A stretch of 64,000 bases of DNA from Zhaonella formicivorans (GTDB taxonomy: Bacteria > Bacillota > DUOV01 > Zhaonellaceae). Both the position numbers and the translations under genes were made by a program. The stretch lies in contig NZ_CP085524.1 of assembly GCF_004353525.1 (NCBI RefSeq), forward strand, positions 816,001 to 880,000. The letters are read 5' to 3'. The notes below the pieces were generated by a model. It was not told the DNA's origin and made no database searches. It worked only from the letters and a program-made list of their open reading frames with translations. Each line of letters begins with the position of its first letter. Within the stretch, counting starts at the first letter, position 1. This document shows positions 9,515 to 19,047 of the stretch, one piece after another.

Positions 9515-10663
9515 ATGTCTCAGCAGATTAGGGTATTGCATGTCATGCGCCCGGCCGAGGGCGGTCTGAAAAAGCATTTGCTGGAATTATGCCGGGGTCT
9601 GGACAACAGGCGCTATCAAGTATTTATCGCCGCTCCTGAAGGAAAACAGCTGGCTGAAGAACTGAATGCTAGTGCTGTCACAGTTTTACCTTGTGCCTTG
9701 GCCGGAACACTCAATCCTTGGAAGGATCTAAAAGCCTTGTGGCAATTAATTTGCTATATCAAGAAAAAACGGATTCAGATAGTGCATACCCATGGTTTTA
9801 AAGCAGGCCTCTTAGGTAGGGTAGCTGCGCGTTTAGCAAATGTCCCGGTTATCATAACTACTAGCCATAATTTTATCTACGACCGCAGGCTAAATCCACA
9901 GCTGCAAAAAGTGGTAGTAGCAGTCCAGAAGTATCTGGCTTCCTGGACTGACCATATTATTGCGGTTTCAAACGCCTTAGCCCAACAAATTGCCTCTATG
10001 GAAGGAGTTCCGGCGGAGAAAATTACAACGATTTACAACGGTATATGCCATAACCAAACTATCCCTGTAGCAGATTTTCATAAAAAGTTTATAATGGCAG
10101 AATGCCGGAACATTGCTGTTATTGCCAGATTAATCAGGGAAAAAGGGGTTCATATGTTTATCCGAATGGCAGCGGAAGTGGTTAAGCAATTTCCGGAAGC
10201 ACGCTTTTATATAGTTGGCGATGGGCCAGAACGAACTAACCTGGAAAAGCTGGTTGCTAACTTAAAACTTACCAATGTGGTTATTTTTCTAGGTTTCAAT
10301 AAAGAAGCCGCTGCATTAATGCCATTTTTTGAAATTATAGTGGTGCCATCGCTCAGTGAGGGTTTATCCATTGTAGCATTAGAAGCCATGTTTGCCAAAA
10401 AAGCTGTCGTTGCTTCCAATGTTGGCGGTTTACCGGAAGTGGTTGAGCATAATAAAACCGGACTGCTTTTTGAAGTAGGCAACGTAGCTGAAGGAGCAGC
10501 ACAAATTATTAAATTGTTACAGGACCAGGACTTGTCCAGAAGACTGGCGGAAGAAGCATATAAAAAAGCGTGTCATAGTTTTACTTCTGAACAAATGTGC
10601 CGTAATACTGCAGCCCTTTATGAGCGTTATATTAAGACAAAAATATTGAAAAGCATCCAGTGA
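9515..10663 (+). CDS. GT4-type glycosyltransferase
   Basis: The 382-residue protein has two Rossmann-like halves of a GT-B glycosyltransferase. The N-terminal half shows HVMRPAEGGLKKHLLEL and VHTHGFKAG. The C-terminal nucleotide-sugar half shows the retaining E-x7-E motif in VPSLSEGLSIVALEAMF (about residues 274-290). This is the GT4 family arrangement. The sugar donor and acceptor cannot be read from the sequence; cell-envelope polysaccharide or glycolipid synthesis is likely, in line with galU and the ligase-like gene further on. It stands alone after the tRNA-Pro terminator. Confidence 0.85.
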   Translation: MSQQIRVLHVMRPAEGGLKKHLLELCRGLDNRRYQVFIAAPEGKQLAEELNASAVTVLPCALAGTLNPWKDLKALWQLICYIKKKRIQIVHTHGFKAGLLGRVAARLANVPVIITTSHNFIYDRRLNPQLQKVVVAVQKYLASWTDHIIAVSNALAQQIASMEGVPAEKITTIYNGICHNQTIPVADFHKKFIMAECRNIAVIARLIREKGVHMFIRMAAEVVKQFPEARFYIVGDGPERTNLEKLVANLKLTNVVIFLGFNKEAAALMPFFEIIVVPSLSEGLSIVALEAMFAKKAVVASNVGGLPEVVEHNKTGLLFEVGNVAEGAAQIIKLLQDQDLSRRLAEEAYKKACHSFTSEQMCRNTAALYERYIKTKILKSIQ

Positions 10664-10741
10664 ACTAGCTTTGTTAACACATATGCTTGCTCAACGCTTG
10701 AAAAATAAGCTATTATCTTACTCCTGCAAACAAGAATTTTG

Positions 10742-10770
10742 TTGACAAATATTTTTAATGTGTTTAAAAT
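10742..10770 (+). promoter_or_regulatory. Promoter upstream of speD
   Basis: TTGACA (10742-10747) and TAAAAT (10765-10770) are separated by 17 bases, 48 bases before the TTG start of speD. Confidence 0.65.
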
Positions 10771-10818
10771 TGAATTTGATTGATTGCAAGTTAAATGAAC
10801 TATGAGGAGGAATGATAA

Positions 10819-11196
10819 TTGAGCGCTTTAGGCCGTCATGTTTTAGCTGAAATTTATGGATGTGACTTTGACATTCTCAACGATATTAAAAAGGTTGAGG
10901 AAATTATGGTTAATGCTGCATTGGAAGCAGGTGCAGAGGTACGGGAGTTTGTCTTCCATAAATTCAGCCCCCAAGGGGTTAGCGGCGTGGTGGTCATCTC
11001 GGAATCCCATTTGGCTATCCATACTTGGCCTGAACTAGGATATGCGGCAGTTGATGTATTTACTTGTGGTGAACGGGTGAATCCCTGGGATGCCTGCAAA
11101 TATTTAACCGAAAAATTTAATGCAAAACAAGTCGAAGCAACAGAAGTGGAACGTGGAACAATAAATCCTCCTCACCAGCAAGTGGTAAATCTTTAG
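10819..11196 (+). CDS. speD: S-adenosylmethionine decarboxylase proenzyme (SpeH type)
   Basis: The 125-residue proenzyme self-cleaves to form a pyruvoyl group and makes decarboxylated SAM for spermidine synthesis. Cleavage is expected between Glu62 and Ser63 in [13 protein letters not shown]. His68 and Cys83 (VFTCGE) match the catalytic residues of the Thermotoga-type enzyme at identical numbers. The start is TTG at 10819, placed 8 bases after GAGGAGG (10804-10810). A strong hairpin terminator follows. No spermidine synthase gene is adjacent. Confidence 0.95.
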   Translation: MSALGRHVLAEIYGCDFDILNDIKKVEEIMVNAALEAGAEVREFVFHKFSPQGVSGVVVISESHLAIHTWPELGYAAVDVFTCGERVNPWDACKYLTEKFNAKQVEATEVERGTINPPHQQVVNL

Positions 11197-11234
11197 GAGG
11201 GATATTTATTTTATTAAAAAAAGGAATTGGTTAG

Positions 11235-11281
11235 CATGAGCCTTGCAGTACGAAGAAGTATTGTAGGGCTTATGTTTTTTT
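11235..11281 (+). terminator. Long-stem terminator after speD
   Basis: An imperfect stem of about 17 pairs spans 11235-11274 (CATGAGCC on the left, GGGCTTATG on the right, with G-U pairs) and is followed by TTTTTT. Confidence 0.75.
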
Positions 11282-11407
11282 ACCATGTTGTTGAAGCGTA
11301 AATACGATTATATTAGCGGTTACTGACTTAACTTTATCCAAAGGAAGGATTTTTCAACCTTGACTAGAATATATGAAATAGAAGAATAATTTGAGGAGGT
11401 TACAAAT

Positions 11408-12142
11408 GTGACCGGTTTAGAGGAATACTTGCAACCGGATTTACAAACGGTACAAAGTTTTGTGCAAAAGGAATTTTTGCTACGTGCCGGTCCTGTTACC
11501 CAGTTTATTGAGCTGAGAGCGGATAATCCTGAAAAAAAGCTTCTTCCTGCCCTACTTCTGGCTTTTAATAAATTGTTTAACAAACCTGGACCCAAAGTCT
11601 ACGCCCTGGCTGCGGTTTTTCATTTTATCTCCCTTGCAGCCCAAATCCACCAAGAGGATAAAGATGATCTAGCCTATGAAGTTTTAATTGGGGATTACTT
11701 TTATACCAAGTTTTTTGCCTATTTATGCGATTTCAATGCTTTGGAATGGCTTGCTGATTTGTCCTATTTAATTTGTGAAATCCAAGAGGCTAACATATTA
11801 AAACAAGACAAGATAAACTATAGTTCAAATACGGAGAAGCTTCTAGAGGTGATTGACAAAGGAAAAGCCAACCTGTACGCTCAAAGCTGTTACATAGGCG
11901 CTCAGTTAGGTGGTGCGCCGGAAAATATGCTGCAAACCGCCAGAAAATTTGGCCTGCATTTTGGCAGGAGTTTAGCTTTTTTAGATTGCCCTGAGTATTT
12001 GGAACTTGCTGCACACAATTTGGCGGAGGCCAGGAAAAGCCTTTTTTTATTGCCAAATATGGTGAGTAAACAGTTTTTATTTAATTGTGTAGAGCATGTA
12101 GAAATGAATTTATTAAAAAATCAAGTGAATATGGCTGGATAG
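11408..12142 (+). CDS. HepS-like component 1 of heptaprenyl (polyprenyl) diphosphate synthase
   Basis: The 244-residue protein starts at GTG behind GGAGG. It has the size of HepS and a VLIGDYFYTKFFAYLCDF segment followed by LADLSYLICEIQEA, which resembles the LAGDYFSGLYYSLL / AIKEINE region of Bacillus HepS. It also looks like an isoprenyl synthase that lost catalysis: the places of the two DDxxD motifs read HQEDKDD and LDCPEY. HepS is the non-catalytic partner of HepT in making the menaquinone side chain. It is followed 6 bases later by menG, as in the Bacillus hepS-menG-hepT order; hepT itself lies 6 kb downstream. Symbol withheld because the similarity is distant. Confidence 0.65.
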   Translation: MTGLEEYLQPDLQTVQSFVQKEFLLRAGPVTQFIELRADNPEKKLLPALLLAFNKLFNKPGPKVYALAAVFHFISLAAQIHQEDKDDLAYEVLIGDYFYTKFFAYLCDFNALEWLADLSYLICEIQEANILKQDKINYSSNTEKLLEVIDKGKANLYAQSCYIGAQLGGAPENMLQTARKFGLHFGRSLAFLDCPEYLELAAHNLAEARKSLFLLPNMVSKQFLFNCVEHVEMNLLKNQVNMAG

Positions 12143-12148
12143 AGGGTT

Positions 12149-12874
12149 ATGATGAAAATACCGGAACAATATGCTTCAAAAGAAGAATATGTTAATGCTA
12201 TCTTTTCCACTATTGCTCATAAGTATGATGCAATGAATACTTTAATGACTTTAAGCTTAGACCAAAAATGGAGGAAGTTCACTGTCTCCCAAGCTGAGCT
12301 ACAGCCAGGGGATCGATGTCTGGACGTATGCTGCGGTACAGGTAAATTAGCTCTAGAATTGGCAAAAAAAATAACACCGGGTGGGAAGGTAGTTGGAGTG
12401 GATTTTTGCAGCGAGATGCTGGAAGTGGCACAGCGGAATATTGCTAAAACTGAATTCAAAGATTGTATAGAACTGCTGCAAGGGAACGCTGTGAACTTGC
12501 CTTTTGTTGACAACATTTTTGCCTGCGCAACTATAGGTTTTGCGCTTAGAAATGTGCCCGATATCAAGAAGACACTGCAGGAAATGATGCGGGTAGTCAA
12601 GCCAGGTGGCAAAGTTATTTCTTTAGAACTAGCAAAACCAAGTTTACCGGTTTTTAAACAGTTGTATTACCTATATTTCGACTATCTTGTACCACTTTTA
12701 GGCAGGTTAAATATTGGGCAAGGAGGACCTTACAGTTATCTTCCCCAATCCCTGAAAATTTTCCCCCATCAGTCAGAGATTAAAAAAATGTTTTGCTCTG
12801 TTGGCCTGGAGAATGTCAAATACTATGAGTTAACTGGAGGTATTGTGGCAGTACATGTAGGCACTAAACCTTGA
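12149..12874 (+). CDS. menG: Demethylmenaquinone methyltransferase (MenG/UbiE family)
   Basis: The 241-residue SAM-dependent methyltransferase performs the last step of menaquinone synthesis. Family motifs are visible: IAHKYDAMNTLMTLSLDQKWR near the N-terminus, the SAM-binding LDVCCGTGKLALEL at about residues 59-72, and ALRNVPD followed by RVVKPGGK. It is in the usual position downstream of a HepS-like gene, 6 bases apart. The ATG at 12149 is followed by a second ATG at 12152; either may be used. Menaquinone indicates an anaerobic respiratory or membrane electron-transfer capacity. Confidence 0.93.
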   Translation: MMKIPEQYASKEEYVNAIFSTIAHKYDAMNTLMTLSLDQKWRKFTVSQAELQPGDRCLDVCCGTGKLALELAKKITPGGKVVGVDFCSEMLEVAQRNIAKTEFKDCIELLQGNAVNLPFVDNIFACATIGFALRNVPDIKKTLQEMMRVVKPGGKVISLELAKPSLPVFKQLYYLYFDYLVPLLGRLNIGQGGPYSYLPQSLKIFPHQSEIKKMFCSVGLENVKYYELTGGIVAVHVGTKP

Positions 12875-12947
12875 GATTTTATTACACACCGGGGTTTTTT
12901 TGGCGTGCTTTAGATAAATAATTACATACCTAATGGGGAGGATTATG

Positions 12948-13553
12948 ATGAGCAAATATATTATAGGCCTCACCGGCGCCAGCGGTGCAATTTACGGAGT
13001 CAGGTTAATCAAAGCTTTGCTGGAAAGAGGGCACCAAACCTTAATTACCATCACCGATGCTGGCAGAAGGGTTTTACGGGAAGAAGTCGGCTGGAATTTG
13101 GCGGGAGCGGCCTGGGAAATTGAAGCAAGCCTGAAAAATTACTTTGGAATCGATGAAACAAGTGAACTCATTCGTTACTTTGATAATAATGATGTGGGTG
13201 CGTTAATCGCCAGTGGGTCTGTGAAAACCGACGGCATGATTATTGTCCCATGCACGATGTCGGCGGTATCGGCTATTGCCAGAGGAGCCTCCACTGATTT
13301 GCTGGAAAGGGCTGCAGATGTGATTTTGAAGGAAAAAAGGACGTTGGTTGTTGTACCCAGAGAAACCCCTTTAAGCCAAGTTCATCTACATAATCTTTTA
13401 ATGCTGGCGCAAATGGGGGTTCATGTTATGCCGGCAATGCCGGCTTTTTATTATAAACCCCAGAGCTTAGATGATATCATTGATTTCATGGTGGGCAGAG
13501 TGCTGGACTTTCTCGGTGTGGAACACTCTTTGTACAAAAGATGGCAAGGATGA
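12948..13553 (+). CDS. ubiX: Flavin prenyltransferase UbiX
   Basis: UbiX makes prenylated FMN, the cofactor of UbiD-type decarboxylases. The 201-residue product begins YIIGLTGASGAIYGVRL, the FMN-binding N-terminus, and has the SGSVKTDGMIIVPCTM, SAIARG and VVPRETPLSQVHLHN motifs of the family. I chose ATG 12948 because GGAGG (12937-12941) is 6 bases upstream; the upstream in-frame ATG at 12933 overlaps that ribosome binding site. The menG neighbour fits quinone synthesis. No ubiD gene is in the window. Confidence 0.93.
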   Translation: MSKYIIGLTGASGAIYGVRLIKALLERGHQTLITITDAGRRVLREEVGWNLAGAAWEIEASLKNYFGIDETSELIRYFDNNDVGALIASGSVKTDGMIIVPCTMSAVSAIARGASTDLLERAADVILKEKRTLVVVPRETPLSQVHLHNLLMLAQMGVHVMPAMPAFYYKPQSLDDIIDFMVGRVLDFLGVEHSLYKRWQG

Positions 13554-13775
13554 CCTAGCCATTTCTGTTGTCTAAATTATTACCATTTTGTCAACTTAAT
13601 TTGTTATAATATTATGAAGGAGTATGTATATCTGTGTTTTTTTAAAAAAAAAGTGCGGTTGAATAATTTATGCGTATACTTAGAAATTTTGCTTTCTCGC
13701 GGACAGTCTATTTAATTTTGTAAGTTCTATGATAAGAAGTTGACGGCATTTTATATTTTTTTGGAGGTTTAAAGA

Positions 13776-14693
13776 GTGAAAGTTAGAAAAGCCATAATAC
13801 CGGCGGCTGGCCTGGGAACTAGATTTTTGCCTGCTACCAAGGCCCAGCCCAAAGAAATGCTGCCCATAGTTGATAAACCGGCAATTCAATATATCGTTGA
13901 GGAGGCTGTTGCTTCAGGAATTGAAGATATTTTGATTGTTACAGGCCGGAACAAGAGAGCTATTGAGGACCATTTTGACCGTTCCATAGAGCTGGAAATG
14001 CTACTTCACGAAAAAAAGGACTACAGCCTTTTGGAACAGGTTGTAGCAATTTCGGAAATGGCTGATATTCATTATATCAGACAAAAAGAAACCAAAGGCC
14101 TTGGTCATGCTATTTATTGTGCCCGTAAATTTATCGGCAACGAACCTTTCGCGGTATTGCTAGGTGATGATATTATTTCCAGCCCTGTACCATGTTTAAA
14201 ACAAATGCTTGAAATCCATGGTGAATTAGGAGGCACAGTTCTGGGGATTAAAGAGGTTCCGCCGGAGGAAGTGAAGAAATATGGCGTATTGCAGGCAGAT
14301 TTTGTTAGAGAAGGGCTCTACCGGGTTACGGATCTGGTAGAAAAGCCTCATCCGGACAAGGCGCCATCCAGACTTGCGGTTATGGGTAGATATATCATTC
14401 AACCGGAAATATTCGATATTCTGGAAGTGACACCTCCTGGCACCGGAGGTGAGATCCAATTAACAGATGCTTTGAAGGAGCTGTGTAAAACCCAGCCAAT
14501 GCATGGCTATGAATTTTTCGGCCAAAGATATGATATTGGTGACAAATTAGGCTTTTTAATGGCCACTGTTGAATTTGCCTTGGCCAGAGCAGATTTGTCT
14601 TCCAGTTTTAAAAACTACTTGGCTGGACTAAAATTACAAAGCCAGCTGACATCTTTTGCTGAAACTGCTGCGACAATGGAAAAAAACGACTGA
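13776..14693 (+). CDS. galU: UTP-glucose-1-phosphate uridylyltransferase
   Basis: The 305-residue nucleotidyltransferase makes UDP-glucose for glycolipids and polysaccharides. It starts at GTG behind TTGGAGG. The N-terminal signature AIIPAAGLGTRFLPATKAQPKEMLP (split here across residues 6-30) carries the nucleotide-binding loop and the catalytic lysine. LLGDDI, TDLVEKP and GTGGEIQLTDAL motifs follow. A terminator begins at its stop codon. Confidence 0.96.
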   Translation: MKVRKAIIPAAGLGTRFLPATKAQPKEMLPIVDKPAIQYIVEEAVASGIEDILIVTGRNKRAIEDHFDRSIELEMLLHEKKDYSLLEQVVAISEMADIHYIRQKETKGLGHAIYCARKFIGNEPFAVLLGDDIISSPVPCLKQMLEIHGELGGTVLGIKEVPPEEVKKYGVLQADFVREGLYRVTDLVEKPHPDKAPSRLAVMGRYIIQPEIFDILEVTPPGTGGEIQLTDALKELCKTQPMHGYEFFGQRYDIGDKLGFLMATVEFALARADLSSSFKNYLAGLKLQSQLTSFAETAATMEKND

Positions 14694-14724
14694 GGGCGTC
14701 TCCCGGGCGCCCTTAATATTTTAT
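14693..14724 (+). terminator. Terminator after galU
   Basis: AGGGCGT (14693-14699) pairs with GCGCCCT (14707-14713), one G-U pair included, and is followed by an AT-rich tract (TAATATTTTATT). Confidence 0.7.
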
Positions 14725-14857
14725 TCATACTGTAGTTTTAACCAAATTGCAAACCCGCTTAACATATTCACGAAGGATAAGGACCATTAATGGAAGGATA
14801 TTGTCTAAAGTTGCAGAATTAAACAATGTTTTGAAATTGTAGGAGAGGAGAACATAA

Positions 14858-17188
14858 ATGAAAAGGAAAGTGAAAGAGGCTGCGCTGGATAACAGCAGTA
14901 TTTGGTGGCAGATAGCTTTTTGGGGACTGGCGCTTATCCTGTTTTATCCGCCCTACTTTAGAGGGTTGTTTTTTAAAAACGAACAGCAAACTACTTTGAT
15001 TTTGCTCAGTCTGGTTTTCTTTACAGCCTGGCTGTGGAAGCTAAGCCGCAGAGAAGTTTCATTTTTAAGCAGGCCAATCGACTATTGTGCTTTCGGTCTC
15101 GTTTTAGCTTATCTACTTGCTGTTTTGGGAGCTGCAAACCTGCGCCTGGCTATAGCTGAAACCGTAAAGGTAAGCCTGTATTTCTTGGCGTATTGGCTCT
15201 GTTCTAATTTGGCTTATACGGAACACCGGGTAAAACAGCTGCTGCAAGTTATTTACTTCAGCGGTTTAGGTGTAGCCTGGGCAGGTATTCTTACTGCTTT
15301 AGGTGTTATACATATTAATGACGGATTTTTAGGTGGGCGGATTTACTCAACATTACAATATCCCAATACCCTGGCTATTTATTTGCTGGCTCTGTCTTTT
15401 TTGGGGTTTTATTTTTGGCAAGTAAGCACGGGTATTTGGAAAGTAATGTACAGTTTTGGCAATTATTCCTTGATATTAGTTTTTTTAAGCACAAATTCTA
15501 GAGGCGCGTTTTTAGTATTTCCGCTAGTTGTTCTGCTGTTTTTTCTCACAAATCCCAAAGAAAAGCGTTTTGCATTTCTAACTCATTTTACTATTACCCT
15601 GATTGCTGTGTTGATCGGGAGTTTAAAATTTATTCCTTTAATCTTGGCGGGAAATACAGGATTGGCAAGTCTCTGGCTAATACTAGGCATGTTTATCGCC
15701 CTGGGGGCGCAGGTAGTTTTAAATTACTTATCAAGCAAAAACATCACGCTTAAATATAATTTAAAAACACTGAGGATTGTTGCGATAATAACTCTTTCGC
15801 TGTTCATTGCTTTTCTTTTAGTTCTTATTTTTACACAAAATGATCTGGCAGCCAAATTTTTGCCGGAACAGCTTCTTCATAGGCTTAAAAGTATCAGTTT
15901 AAGTGACCGCAATAGTCAGGAAAGGTTGTATTGGGCTAAAGAAGCTTGGAATAACATTATCAAAGTCAGGCCTATCCTTGGTCTGGGCGGAGGAGCATGG
16001 GAATCCACCTATAAAAGTTTTCAGGGTTACGGTTATTCCTCAACCCAAGTGCATAACGACTGGATTCAACTGTGGACTGAGGTTGGCACCATCGGCTTTG
16101 CTCTCTGGGTAGGGCTATGGTTATTCTTCTTGCTATCAAGTTGGAAAAATTACTCAAGAGAGCAAGGTGAACAAAAGTTGTTGCAAGCTGCAATGACCGT
16201 AGCAGCCCTGGCTATTGGCGGGCATGCAATGATCGATTTTGATTTATCCCTTTCTGCAGTTACTATTGTGCTATGGTCCTTGTTCGGCTTAACTAGGGCG
16301 TTAACGAGAAGTGCAGAGTCGGATTATAAAATCCTGGAACCAAAAACTTTTGTTAATCTCAAGTTTTTTTACCTGTCAGGTGTTTCCTTGGCGGTTTTGC
16401 TAGCAATAATATTGAGTAGTTCTTTGCTAATCGGCAATTCTTTTGCACGCCAAGCTGTGGCAGCAGTGCAGGAAAATAATCCTGATCAAGCATTAGATCG
16501 CTTTGCTAAAGCAGCTGTCTTTGATCCTTTCCAAGCCTCCTTTGATATAGATATGGCACGAATCTATCTTTCCAAAGGGGAGAAGAACAAAGCAATTGCC
16601 TTAGGGGAAAGGGCTGTGAAAAAAGATCGTTTTAATTGGCAAATTTATGCTAATTTAACGGAAATTTATTGGCAAAACGGAGAGATTCGCAAGGCTGTGG
16701 AGGCCATGGAAACTGCCAGGGACAAAGCCCGCTGGGCGGAAGCAGTATACGAAAATTTAGCCAAGGTGTATGCCCTGGGTGGAATAAGTTATCTGCAGCA
16801 AGGTAAGCAAGCTGAGGCAGAAAAGCTATTTATCAAGGCCAAACAACTACCGGCAAATATAGAAGAGCAAGTAGCAGCTTTAACACCCAAGGAAAAGTGG
16901 CTTTGGGAAACGCTGGGGAAACCAATTTTGTCCGTTGCACCGCAGGTAAAACTAAACGCTGGTATAGCTTGCTACTTCCTCAAGGATTGGGACAAGGCCA
17001 CATTGTTATTACAAGATGCCGCCCAGAGGGAAGAAAACCAGGCGGAAGCCTACCTGTGGATGGCTTTGATTCAAGACAAAAAAGGGGATGCAGACGGAGC
17101 CACCAAACTGTTGCAGCAAGCTCAAGACAGAAATCCGGAAATGGTCCGTAATTTTAAGATGCTGAGACAACTGCCTCTAATACAGTAA
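14858..17188 (+). CDS. O-antigen ligase/polymerase-like membrane protein with C-terminal TPR repeats
   Basis: The 776-residue protein has about twelve hydrophobic segments in its first 540 residues, with the Wzy_C / O-antigen-ligase look: LQYPNTLAIYLLAL, STNSRGAFLVF and, in the large loop, GLGGGAWESTYKSFQGYGYSSTQVHN split around the conserved HN. Residues about 560-776 form soluble TPR-like helical repeats (ALDRFAKAAVFDP, AEAYLWMALIQDKKGD). Such proteins act at the outer face of the membrane in polymerising or ligating glycans. As the organism is Gram-positive by its sporulation genes, a secreted or wall-linked glycan is more likely than lipopolysaccharide. Substrate unknown. Confidence 0.8.
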   Translation: MKRKVKEAALDNSSIWWQIAFWGLALILFYPPYFRGLFFKNEQQTTLILLSLVFFTAWLWKLSRREVSFLSRPIDYCAFGLVLAYLLAVLGAANLRLAIAETVKVSLYFLAYWLCSNLAYTEHRVKQLLQVIYFSGLGVAWAGILTALGVIHINDGFLGGRIYSTLQYPNTLAIYLLALSFLGFYFWQVSTGIWKVMYSFGNYSLILVFLSTNSRGAFLVFPLVVLLFFLTNPKEKRFAFLTHFTITLIAVLIGSLKFIPLILAGNTGLASLWLILGMFIALGAQVVLNYLSSKNITLKYNLKTLRIVAIITLSLFIAFLLVLIFTQNDLAAKFLPEQLLHRLKSISLSDRNSQERLYWAKEAWNNIIKVRPILGLGGGAWESTYKSFQGYGYSSTQVHNDWIQLWTEVGTIGFALWVGLWLFFLLSSWKNYSREQGEQKLLQAAMTVAALAIGGHAMIDFDLSLSAVTIVLWSLFGLTRALTRSAESDYKILEPKTFVNLKFFYLSGVSLAVLLAIILSSSLLIGNSFARQAVAAVQENNPDQALDRFAKAAVFDPFQASFDIDMARIYLSKGEKNKAIALGERAVKKDRFNWQIYANLTEIYWQNGEIRKAVEAMETARDKARWAEAVYENLAKVYALGGISYLQQGKQAEAEKLFIKAKQLPANIEEQVAALTPKEKWLWETLGKPILSVAPQVKLNAGIACYFLKDWDKATLLLQDAAQREENQAEAYLWMALIQDKKGDADGATKLLQQAQDRNPEMVRNFKMLRQLPLIQ

Positions 17189-17239
17189 AGCGTATTTATC
17201 CCGCTTAAATACTATTTTTTAAACAGGAGGGTGATTCAA

Positions 17240-17920
17240 GTGAGGCTCTTCTATCACGGCCATGCTTGCTTTCAAATTGAGTGCGGCCAGGGGAACATTA
17301 TAATTGATCCATGGCTGAGCGGCAATCCCCTGGCTAAGATTAAACCTGAGGAAGTAAATGTAAAAGCAATTTTAGTAACCCATGGGCACGATGACCATCT
17401 TGGTGATGCTATTGCCATTGCCAAAAAATGCGATGCCGTTATCGTAGCCCCTACGGAGCTGGCTTATTATTGCCAGTCCTTCGGCGCACAAACTCACGCT
17501 ATGCATATTGGAGGATCTTACAGCTTCCCCTTTGGGAATGTTAAATTGACAGCGGCTTGGCATGGTTCGGCTGTGATGAAAGACGGTAAAATTATCTATA
17601 CGGGTACACCTTGCGGTTTCCTGGTTAAGGTGGAAGGAAAAACCTTATACCATGCTGGCGATACAGCCCTGTTCGGGGACATGAAGCTCATTGGTGCTCT
17701 TCAGAAAATAGATGTGGCAATGTTGCCCATAGGTGATAATTATACTATGGGAGTAGAGGATGCGGTCGAGGCCGTAAAAATGTTATCTCCCGAACAGGTT
17801 ATACCTATGCATTACAATACTTTCCCGGCAATCCGGCAAAATGTTGACAAATTTAAAATTAAAGTTGGAAGTTTAAGTAAAGTAATCTTGCTACAACCGG
17901 GGGACTCAATCACTTTGTAA
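17240..17920 (+). CDS. UPF0173 metal-dependent hydrolase (metallo-beta-lactamase fold)
   Basis: The 226-residue protein belongs to the UPF0173 (YtkL-like) branch of the metallo-beta-lactamase fold. The metal site HxHxDH is present as THGHDDHLGD at about residues 54-63, with further histidines in AWHGSA, YHAGDTALFGDM and PMHYNTFP. The substrate is not known. I chose GTG 17240, giving RLFYHGHACFQI as N-terminus, because GGAGG (17226-17230) abuts the alternative GTG at 17231 but is 9 bases from 17240. A hairpin terminator follows. Confidence 0.88.
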   Translation: MRLFYHGHACFQIECGQGNIIIDPWLSGNPLAKIKPEEVNVKAILVTHGHDDHLGDAIAIAKKCDAVIVAPTELAYYCQSFGAQTHAMHIGGSYSFPFGNVKLTAAWHGSAVMKDGKIIYTGTPCGFLVKVEGKTLYHAGDTALFGDMKLIGALQKIDVAMLPIGDNYTMGVEDAVEAVKMLSPEQVIPMHYNTFPAIRQNVDKFKIKVGSLSKVILLQPGDSITL

Positions 17921-17945
17921 TTGAAAAAGATGATTCCTTACTTAT

Positions 17946-17976
17946 GGGGTAGCCATTTTGGGCTTCCCCTTATTTT
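17946..17976 (+). terminator. Terminator after the UPF0173 gene
   Basis: GGGGTAGCC (17946-17954) pairs with GGGCTTCCCC (17960-17969) with one mismatch and is followed by TTATTTT. Confidence 0.7.
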
Positions 17977-18078
17977 AAGCCGGTAGCAGGATTTTTAATT
18001 TAACACTCGAATTAAATATTTATACAGGTGGCATAAGTTTTAGGAATTTAGGCTAATGCAGTTAAGCAGGTGAAAGTT

Positions 18079-19047
18079 ATGTTTGGCGTGGGTATCTTGG
18101 ATGATATTCAAAATGATCTACTGCTGGTGGAAAAGGAATTAAACAGGCACGTGCAAGCGCCGCATGAAGTTTTAACCCAAACCTCTAAGCATTTACTTAA
18201 AGCAGGGGGTAAACGTTTACGCCCTGCCTTTGCATTGTTAGCAGGCAAATTTGCTGACTATTCTTTGCAAAACCTGCTGCCTTTGGCTGTTGCCCTGGAA
18301 ATGATTCATATGGCTTCTCTGGTGCACGACGATGTGGTTGACCGTGCTTTGACAAGAAGAGGAATACCTACTGTAAAAGCTAAATGGGGTAACACCCTGT
18401 CACTGCAAACAGGTGATTACTTACTCGCCAAATCACTGACTTTAATTGCAGGTTATACAGAAACCAGGATCGCTAAAATTTTAGCTAAGGCTAGTACGGA
18501 AATGTGCCAGGGGGAAATTCAACAAATTGCAAGCACTTTTGATATACGGCAGAATATAAGGGATTATTTTTATCGCATCAAAAGAAAAACAGCCATGTTA
18601 ATTTCGGCCAGCTGCCAGTTGGGGGCAGTTGCCAGCGGAGCTCCGGCAGTTGTGGAAAGGGCCTTGCAAAAGTACGGCCATTACCTGGGCATGGCTTTCC
18701 AAATTACTGATGACATTTTGGACGTAATCGCAGACGAAAAAGAGCTTGGTAAGCCTGTAGGCAGCGATTTAAAACAAGGCATATTAACGTTACCGACGAT
18801 ATTTGCACTTAAGGTCAGTTCCCGCAAAGAGCGGCTGGAGAAATTGCTATTAAGCCGCTTTGCTGAAAAGAACAGCATCAATGAAGCCCTGGAAATTATC
18901 AAAAACTGTGAGGCAGTTGACATGTCATTTCAAATTGCGACCAAATACCTCGGCAAAGCAAAAAAGCAGCTTAGCTATTTGCCTGATACTCCTTATAAGG
19001 CTACACTGAATTTATTGGCGGATTTTGTTGGCACTAGGAGGTTTTAA
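18079..19047 (+). CDS. hepT: Polyprenyl (heptaprenyl-type) diphosphate synthase, catalytic subunit
   Basis: This long-chain trans-isoprenyl diphosphate synthase (322 residues) has intact aspartate-rich motifs: the first in LVHDDVVD and the second in QITDDILD, plus KHLLKAGGKRLRPA and LQTGDYLLA. It makes the menaquinone prenyl chain. The HepS-like gene at 11408 is a plausible partner; menG, ubiX, galU, the ligase-like gene and the UPF0173 gene lie between them. The ATG at 18079 is 6 bases after AGGTG; GTG 18070 is an in-frame alternative. The chain length cannot be read reliably from sequence, so hepT is the best family symbol. Confidence 0.88.
   Translation: MFGVGILDDIQNDLLLVEKELNRHVQAPHEVLTQTSKHLLKAGGKRLRPAFALLAGKFADYSLQNLLPLAVALEMIHMASLVHDDVVDRALTRRGIPTVKAKWGNTLSLQTGDYLLAKSLTLIAGYTETRIAKILAKASTEMCQGEIQQIASTFDIRQNIRDYFYRIKRKTAMLISASCQLGAVASGAPAVVERALQKYGHYLGMAFQITDDILDVIADEKELGKPVGSDLKQGILTLPTIFALKVSSRKERLEKLLLSRFAEKNSINEALEIIKNCEAVDMSFQIATKYLGKAKKQLSYLPDTPYKATLNLLADFVGTRRF

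Noticed and set aside
12875-12910. Terminator after menG
   Set aside because: CACACC and GGCGTG flank a T run, but they do not form a stable stem before the T run.
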